Positions 1 to 9,672 of a stretch of 25,674 bases of DNA are shown here, piece by piece (the stretch's first letter is position 1; each line of letters opens with the position of its first letter). The notes below the pieces were generated by a model. That model did no database searches. It was not told the origin of the DNA and was given only the letters and a program-made list of their open reading frames with translations. A program made the translations under genes and the position numbers. The stretch is taken from NCBI GenBank assembly GCA_041653315.1, contig JBAZFO010000016.1, positions 1 through 25,674 on the forward strand. Reading direction: 5' to 3'. This DNA is from Candidatus Micrarchaeia archaeon. Lineage in GTDB: Archaea > Micrarchaeota > Micrarchaeia > Anstonellales > JAHKLY01.

Positions 1-99
1 CAGAATGGCTATCTCAATAACCCATTTGACCCACGCGAGCTTCACCCGGATACCGTTCATTTGCAGTTCGTTCGATACCGTCATCCGCTTGCTCCCCAT
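1..99 (-). CDS. 5' part of a small, probably membrane-associated phage protein (runs off the left edge)
   Basis: An open frame starts at the ATG complementary to 97-99 and continues past position 1, giving 33 visible residues. A GGAGG stands about 8 nt before this ATG, which decides the start; a second in-frame ATG lies at 82-84 (residue 6). The visible part is hydrophilic at first and then enters a Trp/Val/Ile-rich stretch (VKWVIEIAIL) that looks like the beginning of a membrane segment. It follows the giant ejection-type protein gene by about 40 nt in the same direction. In podoviruses, lysis genes such as holins often stand here, so a holin or spanin is possible, but the rest of the gene is needed to say so. 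Confidence 0.5.
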   Translation of the reverse strand, partial: MGSKRMTVSNELQMNGIRVKLAWVKWVIEIAIL

Positions 100-139
100 G
101 TTGCGGCCCTCCAGCCTGGTTGTCTATCTCTCTCTGTCA

Positions 140-3100
140 TTATGGTCTCGCCCCACTCTGCATTTCCTGAATCCGTTTCCGCAACGCCTCGGTCTGCCGG
201 GAATCCTTCTTGGTCGATGGTGCGGCGGTAGTCCCTGATTGCCGCGCCCTGATCGCATCGGCCTCTTTCTTGAGTTTGGCCGCATTCTTCTCTTTGGTTT
301 TCAGCCGTTCCAATTCCTTCTGAACGGCCTTTTTCAACGCCAAAGATGGATTGGCGACGGCAATCGAATCGGCAACCCTCTGTTTTTCCCTTGCGACAAC
401 TTGGGCATCCGAATCCTTCGACCCATCAAAATACTTCCGCGCCTCCGGGGTGCTCCATCTTCCGAATATGACATTTCGTACTTGACTCTCAACCGTTCCC
501 CCTGTTTGGAAAAGAGTATTTCCAGCCTTGCTTTTGACCTCTTTTTCGTTGGCGGCCCGAATCCCACCGACCGTTTTTTCTATCTGTTTTCCACCAAACG
601 GGGGAACTATCGTTGTCAGCGGTTTCTGCAATCCCTGAGTTATGAAGGCGCCGGTGCCAAACCGAGACGGGTCTTGGGAGCCAAAGAATTTCTTTCTCAT
701 ATCATCGGTCATAATGTTCGAGGATATAGATTGACCGAAGGGAAGGTTGGAGAATACCTCGCCGGCGATTCTACCGGGAACCTGGTACAACTTCTTTTCT
801 GTCGGAATATCAGGATCGGACGCTATTGTCACCGCATCCTTGACCGCGTTTACCGGGTCAAACGATACCTGACTACCCCGAATGTTCCGGGCAAACTCAT
901 TGAAAATATACGACGCAACGGCAAAAGTGATTAAGGCACCGACCTGTTTGTTTCCAACCATATCTCGCAAAACCCAAGCCGCGTTTCCAACTTCGACCTG
1001 GAACGGGGCAATCAAACGCAAGACCCTCGACTGCATGACAATCGGGATTTCTCCGATCCCTCGTCCGGCTACCATTTCCCGCGTCCATTTGTCGGCCATC
1101 ATAATCGGATTTGATACCCGTTCATTGATGGCTTTCCGATACATCGAACTCCATGTGAAATAGTCAGCGCACCTGTTGACGGTGTTCATCAGCCATACCG
1201 CCGTCTGTTTGGAATAGGGACGGGTATAGAGATGAGTCTTCTCCCCAACCCAACTCAATTCAAATTTATTAAAGGCGGTGTTGCTATATCGTTCTTTTAG
1301 AAACGCTGACTGTTCGATTGCCTTGTTTTTTAGGAAGACAGACGCAACGGCATCCTTTAATCCCAATACGGAATTGCGCGGTCCGGCCTTACCGATGGCA
1401 TTAGGAATGTTTCCCAACTGACCGACAAGAGCGGACACATTGCCAAGAATCGCGTTCGACCGCATCCGGCCGCCGACCGAATTGGCAAAATTCATCGCCC
1501 GTTCGCCACCCAATTCGATGAATGGTTTATCTATCGGGTTTATCATTCCCGACAGATTATCGGCCCAACGATTAACCGCCAAGGTCGTTCTATTGAGATT
1601 CCCCGATTTCTCCGTCGCTTTGGTCAAGGCATCAGCGAAAGACCGTAGACGGGCAACCATCGGGTTAATATGTATGGCGTAGGAAACGCCCTGGATGTAG
1701 TTGGCGTAGCCGGCGGCTGCCGATTCCCCACTCTTTGATCCAAGTCTCCGGCGCATGAAACCCAGAGTCTTACTCTTTGGTTTCATAAAGTCACCAGCCC
1801 GACTCATCCCTGTCGGAACGTCGGCAGGATTCTCGAAATTCGCAATAATGTCCCGTACCCCGCCCAATTCTTTATAGTGGCGAAAGTAGTCTTTGCGTTT
1901 GGGTATCTGCTTGTCGGATTGTCCGGGATATATCTTCTCCGCGACCGCATTGGCCTGATCCAGAAATAAATCGTATTTCTGACGATACCACTTTTCGGCA
2001 GCAACTATCTGGTCTGCCTTCGCCTGACCAAATTGTTTGACCACATCTGCGACCGTCAACTGACCTTCACCAAGGGCCATGACCGCCCGGTCTGCCGGAG
2101 TATGAGGTTTGATCCCAAGACCCTTTTCAACTGTCCGATTATATTCAGCAAGGTTTTCCAGTTGAAAATCAATCGTGTTATTCTTGGCTTCGAGCAACGG
2201 TTTGACTATAACGTCATCAGCCTTTTCACCAAAGGCACGTTCCATATTGCGGAAATTGTCACGGGTGTATGCGGTCGATGGGCCAATATCTTTGACCTGA
2301 GAAATATCACCACCAATCTCAACCTTGCCCTTTGAACTGAGAGTAATGTCAATGGCGGGACCCTTGCCTACCGCCGCTTTCCGGGTCAGATTCGCCTTCA
2401 CGTCCTCTTTCGCCGCGGCCTTGGAAATGAGTATGGCATGGTTGTAGAGTCGTTGCAGTTCCGGCCTGATTTTCTCTCCAAATTCGGCCACCATCTCCGC
2501 CGACCACTTGGCAAATTCTACCGTTCCCCTGGCAATCTTGGCTGCCCCGATGACCGCCATGTCGCCCAATGCCCCGGTTAATTCTGGCAGGGGGTTCGCC
2601 GACAGGGTTGTCCCCATCTTTTTGGCCCGATCTTCGAGGCGTTTCTTGGCGGCGGCCTCCATCTTGTCGAGGGTCTTGAGGATTTTGGGTTGCTCGACGG
2701 CGGGAGCTATTTCTTCCGTCGGGACTTTCCCGCCTTCTGCAAAGAGATCGCCACCGCCTGTTTCTGTGCGGCCTTGTTCGACTTCGGGTGGGACGTTCCG
2801 ATTGACCCCTTCTTCTTGAACGAGTGCATTATCTCGGAGATGTTCTTCTCCACCACGGACTTCGACTTTCCCTTTTTGAGCGGAGACATCTTGTACCGCC
2901 TTTCTCAGTGTTTCACGTGAAACGGCCTCTTTCTCGGCCTGTTTTTTCGCCTTCAAGGTCGCCCGGACTCTGGCTTCCGGGTCGAGGGCATAGTACCCGC
3001 CCTCTTTTGTACTTTTGGCGCTGACCAGTCCTTTCCCGTTGAGATCGGCAAACAGTTGCGTTCCCTCAAACCCCGGCCCGAAATAGAGCCGACCGCCGCC

Positions 3101-4471
3101 GTCTTTGGCGATTTTCAGGGCTTCCCGGTAATGGGCCATTGCCTGTGCGGGAGTCGCCCCTTCGGGAATCGGCCGCATGGTGAATATTGGCCGACCACTT
3201 CGTTTGGAGGTCTTGACATAGACGGCCGATTCAGAGATGGGGATAGGTTCCTGCTCCTCAACTATTCTTTGTTTCAATGCCTTTTTAGAAGCGACCTTTC
3301 CCTTCACCTCCATTGACAAGGCAAGTTTATTTACCTCGTTGCCCCATATAGATTTCCATTCCTTGTCGAACCGCAATTCATAGGCGAACAGTTTTCCCTT
3401 TTCCATCTGAGTCAACAATTCGCCCGACTTCGCCCTCTGTTTCAGAGTAAGCCAATCCTGAACCGTACTGGGGTTGAAAACGTAATGCCCGGCCTCACCC
3501 TTCACCTTTGTCGCCGGGACTTCAATTATCCGGCCAGCTGGGTCTTTGACAAAAACGCCCGGATATTCACCCGCCGTATATCCTTCCGGCGCGGGCAAGA
3601 GTAGAGGTCCAGACGGTTTTACCGGCTTTTCTATAATTTCCGGTTCAAGATATTCTCGAAGTGCCACCCTCGGAGATTTTCCGCCCTTGATTTTTGAACC
3701 GATACCCGTCGCAATCGCCACCGGCAATCCGGCGTTCACCAGCGTTTCAATCGGCCTCTGCCGGAGTTCTTCCAGCGCGGCCTCTCTTTCCGGGGTCGGA
3801 GTAAAAGCGTTCGGATTTCCGGGGATCAGACCGGCATCCCACAGGGTCTTGATACTGCCCCCGATTTGGCCCACCATTTCCGGTATCTGACCGGGTTGGG
3901 TCGCTACGTCGGCCGCAAATAGGGCTTGGCCGGCCACAGGGACAAGATAAGGCCACATACCCATGATACCGGCCCCGACGTTCTGACCCATGCTCCCAGA
4001 GGCCCGCAGGAGGTCGTTCATGGTTTCGGCTAGGGTCGGCGATGTATCAAACGGCGGTTCACTTTTCTGGTCGGGTTGATTGAGAAATTTGTCAGCCGTA
4101 CCGGATTGAGCGAACATATTCAATAATCTTTTTCCGGTATTGACAGCTGCATCCCCTGCCGCCGCCGCGCTTATCCCAACTCGGTTCAGGGTCGAAAGCC
4201 CCTCGTCCTCCTCACCATAGAAATTGTACCCGGCGGACAGCTTGAACTTGCCGGGGTACTTGGCTTCGAGGTTCGCCATGTACTGCCGCATGACTTCCGG
4301 GTCGGGCTGGTTCGGATCGGTGACGCGGCTGTCCCACATCTGCCCGGTATATCGGCCTTCCTCGTCAATCTCCGGGACTTCGTACTTGGCTTTTTGGGCG
4401 GCAATGGCCCCGTTCAGGATTTGGCCGACCTCATCCCAATTTACGGTTCCCTCTGTCCGGCCTTTTGCCAT
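140..4471 (-). CDS. giant (1443 aa) internal virion / DNA-ejection-type protein
   Basis: This is the largest gene of the window and the last complete one of the late operon. Its position after two smaller ejection-type proteins, its size and its mostly alpha-helical, Ala/Lys/Glu-rich composition fit the giant internal proteins of podoviruses that enter the cell with the DNA (roles like T7 gp16 or P22 gp16). Visible parts: a hydrophobic Gly/Ala/Pro-rich segment near residues 165-190, a charged Lys/Glu-rich middle, a conserved-looking second half with short hydrophobic stretches such as VGALITFAVASYIF, a WSTPEARKYF motif near the C-terminus, and a Lys/Arg/Glu-rich helical tail. The general look recalls large polyvalent phage proteins, but no enzymatic motif (lysozyme, transglycosylase, protease) was recognised. 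The start ATG lies 3 nt beyond the upstream stop, so translation is probably coupled. The function is inferred from context. Confidence 0.7.
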   Translation of the reverse strand: MAKGRTEGTVNWDEVGQILNGAIAAQKAKYEVPEIDEEGRYTGQMWDSRVTDPNQPDPEVMRQYMANLEAKYPGKFKLSAGYNFYGEEDEGLSTLNRVGISAAAAGDAAVNTGKRLLNMFAQSGTADKFLNQPDQKSEPPFDTSPTLAETMNDLLRASGSMGQNVGAGIMGMWPYLVPVAGQALFAADVATQPGQIPEMVGQIGGSIKTLWDAGLIPGNPNAFTPTPEREAALEELRQRPIETLVNAGLPVAIATGIGSKIKGGKSPRVALREYLEPEIIEKPVKPSGPLLLPAPEGYTAGEYPGVFVKDPAGRIIEVPATKVKGEAGHYVFNPSTVQDWLTLKQRAKSGELLTQMEKGKLFAYELRFDKEWKSIWGNEVNKLALSMEVKGKVASKKALKQRIVEEQEPIPISESAVYVKTSKRSGRPIFTMRPIPEGATPAQAMAHYREALKIAKDGGGRLYFGPGFEGTQLFADLNGKGLVSAKSTKEGGYYALDPEARVRATLKAKKQAEKEAVSRETLRKAVQDVSAQKGKVEVRGGEEHLRDNALVQEEGVNRNVPPEVEQGRTETGGGDLFAEGGKVPTEEIAPAVEQPKILKTLDKMEAAAKKRLEDRAKKMGTTLSANPLPELTGALGDMAVIGAAKIARGTVEFAKWSAEMVAEFGEKIRPELQRLYNHAILISKAAAKEDVKANLTRKAAVGKGPAIDITLSSKGKVEIGGDISQVKDIGPSTAYTRDNFRNMERAFGEKADDVIVKPLLEAKNNTIDFQLENLAEYNRTVEKGLGIKPHTPADRAVMALGEGQLTVADVVKQFGQAKADQIVAAEKWYRQKYDLFLDQANAVAEKIYPGQSDKQIPKRKDYFRHYKELGGVRDIIANFENPADVPTGMSRAGDFMKPKSKTLGFMRRRLGSKSGESAAAGYANYIQGVSYAIHINPMVARLRSFADALTKATEKSGNLNRTTLAVNRWADNLSGMINPIDKPFIELGGERAMNFANSVGGRMRSNAILGNVSALVGQLGNIPNAIGKAGPRNSVLGLKDAVASVFLKNKAIEQSAFLKERYSNTAFNKFELSWVGEKTHLYTRPYSKQTAVWLMNTVNRCADYFTWSSMYRKAINERVSNPIMMADKWTREMVAGRGIGEIPIVMQSRVLRLIAPFQVEVGNAAWVLRDMVGNKQVGALITFAVASYIFNEFARNIRGSQVSFDPVNAVKDAVTIASDPDIPTEKKLYQVPGRIAGEVFSNLPFGQSISSNIMTDDMRKKFFGSQDPSRFGTGAFITQGLQKPLTTIVPPFGGKQIEKTVGGIRAANEKEVKSKAGNTLFQTGGTVESQVRNVIFGRWSTPEARKYFDGSKDSDAQVVAREKQRVADSIAVANPSLALKKAVQKELERLKTKEKNAAKLKKEADAIRARQSGTTAAPSTKKDSRQTEALRKRIQEMQSGARP

Positions 4472-4474
4472 AAC

Positions 4475-5377
4475 CTAAAACTTTCCTATGTTCCTGAAAT
4501 TGGAAATGAACTCAAAGGTATTTTTGGCATTGTCCTCTGCCGCCGTCTGAATTTGTTCCGCCGTCCCATTCGGCAGTTGTTTCCTGGCAGCCTCCAAAGC
4601 GTTCATGTAGAGTTCTTGTGCAACAGACCCCGAATCCTGCATTTCAGGAATTTCACCGGCACTCACCAGATAGTTGTACTCACGGGGGTGAATCCGGTTA
4701 AAACGGTCGTAGATATAGGACAACGGCTGACCGGAACCGATGAGCTTGTCATAGAAATTGTCAAACAGGTTCCGGGCGCGAGCCATTTCGATTTCTTCCG
4801 GCTTGATCTTTTGTGCCGCCGCATCCGTCCGTTTGTTCTCCGCCTGAACCCGCTTGCCCTCCATCAGACCGCCGAGACCGTAGTTGGCACCCGTCAAAGC
4901 CGTCTTCCGGCCCTCCTGTCGCATCTTCGCCACGTCCATGCCGAGGTCGTAATTCGTGTCGGCCATCTTAACCCGGCCAGCGATTTGTTCCAGAGCCAGA
5001 GCCAGTTTTTCCTTTCGCTTGGCCTGCCGCTGTTTATCCGCCACCGTCATTGTCTGCACGACTTGGGCGACCTTGCCAGGTGCACCCCGACGCAGAGAAC
5101 GGTTCCCCGATGTCAGGTCGTGGATGGCCGCGATAGCCGTCAGTCCGCCAATAATCGGATTCTGCCACTTCTCCCAACCCCGCACCGGCTGGTTGTATTC
5201 CCCCATCGCCTTTTCCTCGTCGGCGACCTGCTGACGGAGAAGTCCCTGTCGCTGATCGGCAATGCCTTGCGCCCCGAAATCATCCGGTTGGGACAGTCTG
5301 GCAATCTGATTAAGCCAGAACGACTCATCGGTCGGCATTTGCAGACCCCTCAAATCAATCGGTAATCCTAAAGGCAT
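4475..5377 (-). CDS. putative internal virion / ejection protein, 300 aa
   Basis: No family was recognised with certainty. The protein is hydrophilic and mostly helical, with charged helices rich in Ala, Gln, Arg and Lys (for example VADKQRQAKRKEKLALALEQ) and no signal peptide. It is the middle gene of three consecutive ones (169, 300 and 1443 aa) that follow the nozzle-like gene. P22 has the same kind of arrangement with its ejection proteins gp7, gp20 and gp16, so a role in forming the DNA-ejection conduit is a reasonable inference. The start is supported by a GAGGTGA Shine-Dalgarno a few bases upstream, and the stop is 3 nt from the start of the giant gene. Confidence 0.6.
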   Translation of the reverse strand: MPLGLPIDLRGLQMPTDESFWLNQIARLSQPDDFGAQGIADQRQGLLRQQVADEEKAMGEYNQPVRGWEKWQNPIIGGLTAIAAIHDLTSGNRSLRRGAPGKVAQVVQTMTVADKQRQAKRKEKLALALEQIAGRVKMADTNYDLGMDVAKMRQEGRKTALTGANYGLGGLMEGKRVQAENKRTDAAAQKIKPEEIEMARARNLFDNFYDKLIGSGQPLSYIYDRFNRIHPREYNYLVSAGEIPEMQDSGSVAQELYMNALEAARKQLPNGTAEQIQTAAEDNAKNTFEFISNFRNIGKF

Positions 5378-5385
5378 GGCTCACC

Positions 5386-5895
5386 TCACAAAATTGACGA
5401 CGCTATACTTGCCGCCGGGCCAAGGAAATCCATCCAACCCGTGTCGTTCCCCTCGCCCTGTTTCATGTACCCGGCGTACAAGCTCATCAAGTCCTGCATA
5501 CCCGATACCCCCATCTGCCGACCCTGGCCGATGGACTTTTCCAGAAGACTCGACCGACGTTCAGCCGCGTTCGCGTACTCCGGGGCCAAGACCTGATTGG
5601 CAAACATCGTTTCACTGGCACCGCCCGCCCGCGCTCCCAACGTCCGGGCCAATCGACCCTTCATTGCTCGTGCCATCAGTCTCCGCTTCATCAGCATGTA
5701 CTGGTCGTTGTTTAGCGAAATCTTATTGATTTCGTCGGGACTGTACAACCCGTACTTCGCCATAGTATTATAGGCCGGGCCGAGCTGACCACCCACGTCC
5801 TGCAACAAATCCATCGGGTTCGACCATTTCCCCGGATCGTGAAACCGAAAATCGTATGCCGTACTCGCCTGACTGTTATCACCCACGACGGCCAT
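5386..5895 (-). CDS. putative small ejection / internal virion protein, 169 aa
   Basis: A short Ala/Met/Gly-rich protein with helical central segments (MLMKRRLMARAMKGRLARTL) and a hydrophobic C-terminal tail (FLGPAASIASSIL). It has no N-terminal signal sequence, unlike the gene just upstream. Tails of this kind are common in small phage internal proteins that interact with membranes, and its place as first of the three ejection-type genes is analogous to P22 gp7. The start is firm: AGGAGG lies about 8 nt before the ATG. The next gene begins 8 nt after its stop. The identification rests on position and composition only. Confidence 0.6.
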   Translation of the reverse strand: MAVVGDNSQASTAYDFRFHDPGKWSNPMDLLQDVGGQLGPAYNTMAKYGLYSPDEINKISLNNDQYMLMKRRLMARAMKGRLARTLGARAGGASETMFANQVLAPEYANAAERRSSLLEKSIGQGRQMGVSGMQDLMSLYAGYMKQGEGNDTGWMDFLGPAASIASSIL

Positions 5896-5907
5896 GATAC
5901 CGCCCTC

Positions 5908-6330
5908 CTACTTAAAAAAGGCCCGAATCGAGACCAAGCCCGAATCCGTGACCGATGAACTTTTCACCACCAATGTCTCACAATTCGTTGACAACCGGGT
6001 GCCGTAGTAATAAACCGATGCCCCGGTATCGCTCAAAATCGGCGTCACAAACGCATAGAAATTCCCGTGACTGGTCGGTTTCGTCCGCTTCGCCGTATCC
6101 GAAAACTTGGCCTTCAAGACCAGTCTCGCCTCTCCCGCCGACAGCCGCAGAGTGTCCACAATCTCTTTCGGCTCCTGCGTCCGGCCCTGCCGTTTCGCAT
6201 GGGGGGCACCGGCAGAGTTAATGGGGACCTGGGCAAAGATGTAAGCCCCGGCGACCATCAAAATGGCTATTATCACCGCCCGACTAACGAGCCGGCGCCC
6301 GCCCAAGCCTTGTCCAGTACATTTCCACAT
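5908..6330 (-). CDS. small protein with N-terminal signal anchor in the tail gene cluster, 140 aa
   Basis: Function unknown. The N-terminus has a double arginine followed by a long hydrophobic run (AVIIAILMVAGAYIFA, about residues 18-33), which is a typical signal anchor or uncleaved signal peptide. The remainder is a soluble, beta-rich-looking domain with many Thr, Ser and Asp residues. The listed ATG lies 44 nt inside the upstream nozzle-like gene and has only a weak ribosome site. The next in-frame ATG (complement of 6256-6258) would remove half of the hydrophobic run and also lacks a good site, so the start is uncertain. It lies between the nozzle-like gene and the ejection genes, where a tail tip, fibre or needle component might be encoded. 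It is one of four late proteins here with a secretion-type leader. Confidence 0.6.
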   Translation of the reverse strand: MWKCTGQGLGGRRLVSRAVIIAILMVAGAYIFAQVPINSAGAPHAKRQGRTQEPKEIVDTLRLSAGEARLVLKAKFSDTAKRTKPTSHGNFYAFVTPILSDTGASVYYYGTRLSTNCETLVVKSSSVTDSGLVSIRAFFK

Positions 6331-8989
6331 TGTTTATCGCCGTAAACCTTCCATGCAACCGAACCGAAAAATACCGACTGGAATTGGGCGGAAACCAGAA
6401 GTATTGTTCCGCCCAATCCTGTCCACTACCGAAGGAAAAGGAATCGGTTGCGATTTTCACGTTATCCTGATCGTACACGTCGGCGACTACCCACTTGGTC
6501 GCCACCCCGGAACAGGTCAGTTTCGCCCCGACCGCCCGGACAACCCACTCACCGTCGCCGACAAACGGAGTCTGATACTCAAAATCGAAGACATTGCCAT
6601 GCCCGACCGAAAACGGGGCAATCCCCGAATCAGTCAGACTGTCGTATTCACACCAGAAAAATGACCGGATCGCGTCGTTCTCATAGACCCACCACGAGTT
6701 GTCATCGAACCCGGCCTTGCCTTGGATGGTGTCGTACCGGAAAGACCCCTCCGGTTTCAGATCAACGGTATAGGTTTCAACACTCCACGTCCCGGTCGTC
6801 AGGGAAAACGAGACGGCCAGCTCTTTGGCCTTGGAATAGAAATTGACCTTATCCTTGAGGGCGTACGTCCGCACGTCTCCGGTGAAGGTGGAGTCGAGAA
6901 GGTCCTGAATCGGGGCCGACAGGTACTTCGGTTCATCCCCGGTCATTGCGTAAATCTTTTCATCGCTGGTCATAAAGAATATCATGTCACCGGCCTTGAT
7001 GACCGACCAGCGATCACGCGCTCCGTACTCCGAGGTCAACCGGGTTACGGACAGGTCATACTCCGGGTCTGTCCCGGTGATGGCAAAGATACTGTTATGC
7101 TTCCATGCCAGAAGCAGGTCGCCAGATGATATTTCAAGTTTTTCGACGGCGACCAGTTCGTCATTGTCGTTTTCATCCATCGACAGATAGTAGGCGGCCG
7201 ACCAGTCGTTTATGTCGTCGATGCCCGAATAGTACAGGCGTTGCGGGTAGAGCGGGTCGCCGATACCCCACAACCGCGAACCCGAATACTCCATGTCGGT
7301 GAAGGGAATCCGGTTGGGCGCAACCAGTATCGGTCGGACAAGGACTTCCCCGCCGTTATCGACTTCATGGTCATAGGTGTAGGGCGATGCCGTTCCACAG
7401 AGGAATGAATCGCTTTGTCCTACCGCCCGGTATGCCTGTGAAAGAGCCGAAAACGCAATCGGTCCGTTGGCGTACATCGAATCAGGGACTTCACCCATGA
7501 AGAAAACTGACCCCTCCCATTTGTTCAGAGCCAGATCGACCGGAATTTGCAACTCACAATAGAAGACCGTTCCATCATCGGCCCCAGTCAGGTCGGGGTT
7601 ATGGACACTCCGGTAAATTCTCACAAAATCGGTCGGACATTGCGCCCGTGACAGATAAGGCAGAGAATAATACCACCCATACCATAGGGGACCATCCACG
7701 GAGTCAACGATTTCGTTTGCTCTGCCCCGTGCCGTAATTGGAGATTCAATCTCAGTGATCGGATCATACCAAGACCAACCCGGATAGACGTTCCCTGCTG
7801 CTTCCGGGTATTCATAATGAATCGCCAAAGTCTCGGCCGTATCCTTACGATTTGCAGCCATCCATCCATATCCAGCCCCCCGGTAGAATGGGAAATCCGC
7901 TATTGTACTGTCACCGGGATTCTGTCCACTATCAATCACCATCGGTTGATCGTCTAAGCCTTTCCAGAATGTCTTGACCAGTTTCCAATTCGAGGCGAGA
8001 GTTAGGGAACTGTCGCTCAACTTTCCTTGGTTGGCATCAATCTTGTGCCGGAAAAGACGAATCAACGATGCTCGTTTCGATTTTGACATACAGGAACTGT
8101 CACCCAATACGTAGGGGGCACCCAAAAATCCATCAATCGCAACAATTTGCTTTTGTGGGGAAACGACGATGGAATGATAACCAGTATCGGCAATCGTGTT
8201 TGCCATATTATTAGCATGATAGACGGCTACTGGTTCGGTGAAGGCATAGGCATACTCATACGTCCCGCTCAGTTTCGTGGTCGTATTGGCATCGTACACC
8301 CGGACACGCGGTTCGCCCGGACGAGCGGGAGAGAGATCAATCCACCGGGGACTATACTTGGTCGTATCGGGATCGGCGGCATCATCCAACTGTTTCAGGG
8401 ACAACACCGAGGGCAACCCCGATCCGTCGGCATGAATCAGCATATCCTGAAAGCGGACGAAATCGTGGTAGTCGTTCCAGTTGACGATCTGCCGCTTTTG
8501 GGTTGCCAAATCGTTCGGGATGGTCGCCTTAATAACCGTCCCAAAGGTATCTGTCAGCCGGAGCAAGCCGACAAGGGTGTCGGAGTTCCATTTCCATTTC
8601 TTTGCTGCCGCAAATGTAATCGAATCGGGCGAACCGGAATTAAATGTCCCGGTGGAACAGGTATAAATAGAGTCGGTAAATTTGATGACCCCGGCGATGA
8701 CCTTCTTTCGCAAATCCTGATCGTAGTACCCCGTCGCCCCGGCCACGTCCTTGTCCGTATCCGACTGGTGAACCATACCCCGGCGAGGCATAATCAGCCC
8801 CGAATGGCTGGAAATATCGACATTTTCCGCGTACCGGGACATCGCCGCGTCCAGATTGTCGAAATCCGACTGGGAGTTCATCCCCTTGGCACCTGGCGAT
8901 GGGATCAGAACCTTCTCGAATATCCCCGCCGCCGCGAAGATCGTCCCGAAAAGCAGGATAGTGAATATGACGGCCTTACGACTGGTCAT
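6284..8989 (-). CDS. tail nozzle / stabilization-type protein with N-terminal hydrophobic leader, 901 aa
   Basis: A large, beta-rich protein. From about residue 40 it reads like podovirus nozzle or stabilization proteins (T7 gp12, P22 gp10 roles): an opening that describes a set of values with a polyArg-Gly motif (IMPRRGM), then propeller-like repeats including DLLLAWKHNSIFAITG and DMIFFMTSDEKIYAMTG, and a C-terminal beta domain. Ahead of this domain stands an extra segment of about 35 residues with a hydrophobic run (AVIFTILLFGTIFAAAGIF) that looks like a signal anchor. The start ATG overlaps the upstream stop as ATGA, which supports the long form. The in-frame ATG at residue 37 has its purine-rich tract directly abutting it, with no spacer, so it is less likely. 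Nozzle proteins normally have no such leader. Confidence 0.75.
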   Translation of the reverse strand: MTSRKAVIFTILLFGTIFAAAGIFEKVLIPSPGAKGMNSQSDFDNLDAAMSRYAENVDISSHSGLIMPRRGMVHQSDTDKDVAGATGYYDQDLRKKVIAGVIKFTDSIYTCSTGTFNSGSPDSITFAAAKKWKWNSDTLVGLLRLTDTFGTVIKATIPNDLATQKRQIVNWNDYHDFVRFQDMLIHADGSGLPSVLSLKQLDDAADPDTTKYSPRWIDLSPARPGEPRVRVYDANTTTKLSGTYEYAYAFTEPVAVYHANNMANTIADTGYHSIVVSPQKQIVAIDGFLGAPYVLGDSSCMSKSKRASLIRLFRHKIDANQGKLSDSSLTLASNWKLVKTFWKGLDDQPMVIDSGQNPGDSTIADFPFYRGAGYGWMAANRKDTAETLAIHYEYPEAAGNVYPGWSWYDPITEIESPITARGRANEIVDSVDGPLWYGWYYSLPYLSRAQCPTDFVRIYRSVHNPDLTGADDGTVFYCELQIPVDLALNKWEGSVFFMGEVPDSMYANGPIAFSALSQAYRAVGQSDSFLCGTASPYTYDHEVDNGGEVLVRPILVAPNRIPFTDMEYSGSRLWGIGDPLYPQRLYYSGIDDINDWSAAYYLSMDENDNDELVAVEKLEISSGDLLLAWKHNSIFAITGTDPEYDLSVTRLTSEYGARDRWSVIKAGDMIFFMTSDEKIYAMTGDEPKYLSAPIQDLLDSTFTGDVRTYALKDKVNFYSKAKELAVSFSLTTGTWSVETYTVDLKPEGSFRYDTIQGKAGFDDNSWWVYENDAIRSFFWCEYDSLTDSGIAPFSVGHGNVFDFEYQTPFVGDGEWVVRAVGAKLTCSGVATKWVVADVYDQDNVKIATDSFSFGSGQDWAEQYFWFPPNSSRYFSVRLHGRFTAINNVEMYWTRLGRAPAR

Positions 8990-9672
8990 TGTTTAGCCAC
9001 ATCAAACTTTGGAGTGTATTTCGCCACCAACTTCTTCGCCTTTTCCTCATACTTGGTAAGGAGTTTGTCCGATTGTTCGTAATCCTTGGCAAACTCATAG
9101 ACAAGATGTTGGCCGTAGATAACTGCCAGCAACGTATAGGCGGCCTTCAGGTAAACCGAATCGGCCGAACTGTCGATCAGGGGATGCTCATAGAAGCACT
9201 TGAAATAGATGCTGTCCACCTGAATCGGGGCCGGGAGCAACTGCACGCTGTCATTCCAGACGATGTACCCGCCCGGAGTTTCCCCCGACTCTCCACCAAG
9301 CTCAATCGTATTCCCCGCATCCTCCCAAAACTGCGGATAAAACGCCTTTATCGACTTCGTATTCCCGCCCGAAAGGACAACGGCCGAGATGACCTCCACA
9401 AGACTGTCCTGAAGCGCATAGAAGGCTTGCCCTGCCACCGTATTGACCCGGAAGGTCTTCTGATACCCCCCCACTTCGGTCGAGACCGTCAGACACGCCT
9501 CCTGCGTCAGCCGGAGCAAAACCGAGTCCGGCGCCAGAACCGTGTCATAGATATTCGTCTTGAGCCGAAGCCGGGCCATAAACTGACCGGCCGTGTTGAT
9601 GTCCGTCCCGGCCCAGACCGGCCCGACCAGCAGGACGGCCAGACCGACCGCGAATATCAGTCGTTTCAGCAT
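8986..9672 (-). CDS. second adaptor-like virion protein with a Sec-type signal peptide, 228 aa
   Basis: The N-terminus is a textbook signal peptide: MLKR, then a hydrophobic core (LIFAVGLAVLLVGP), then a VWA-G cleavage-like site near residues 21-22. The rest resembles the preceding gene product in plan: a helical start, a middle of short beta strands with ETPGGYIVWNDSVQLLP, and a helical C-terminus rich in Lys and Tyr. This plan matches podovirus tail adaptor / head-tail connector proteins (T7 gp11, P22 gp4 type). The ATG complementary to 9670-9672 is preferred to an upstream TTG at 9699 because AGAGGA lies about 8 nt before it and it overlaps the upstream stop (ATGCTGA). The stop overlaps the nozzle-like start by 4 nt. 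Confidence 0.7.
   Translation of the reverse strand: MLKRLIFAVGLAVLLVGPVWAGTDINTAGQFMARLRLKTNIYDTVLAPDSVLLRLTQEACLTVSTEVGGYQKTFRVNTVAGQAFYALQDSLVEVISAVVLSGGNTKSIKAFYPQFWEDAGNTIELGGESGETPGGYIVWNDSVQLLPAPIQVDSIYFKCFYEHPLIDSSADSVYLKAAYTLLAVIYGQHLVYEFAKDYEQSDKLLTKYEEKAKKLVAKYTPKFDVAKQ

Noticed and set aside
81..140. A 19-codon ORF on the minus strand starting at TAATG overlapping the end of the giant ejection gene
   Set aside because: It contains the ribosome site of the next gene, has unremarkable composition and ends within that gene; it is more likely a by-product of the leader.
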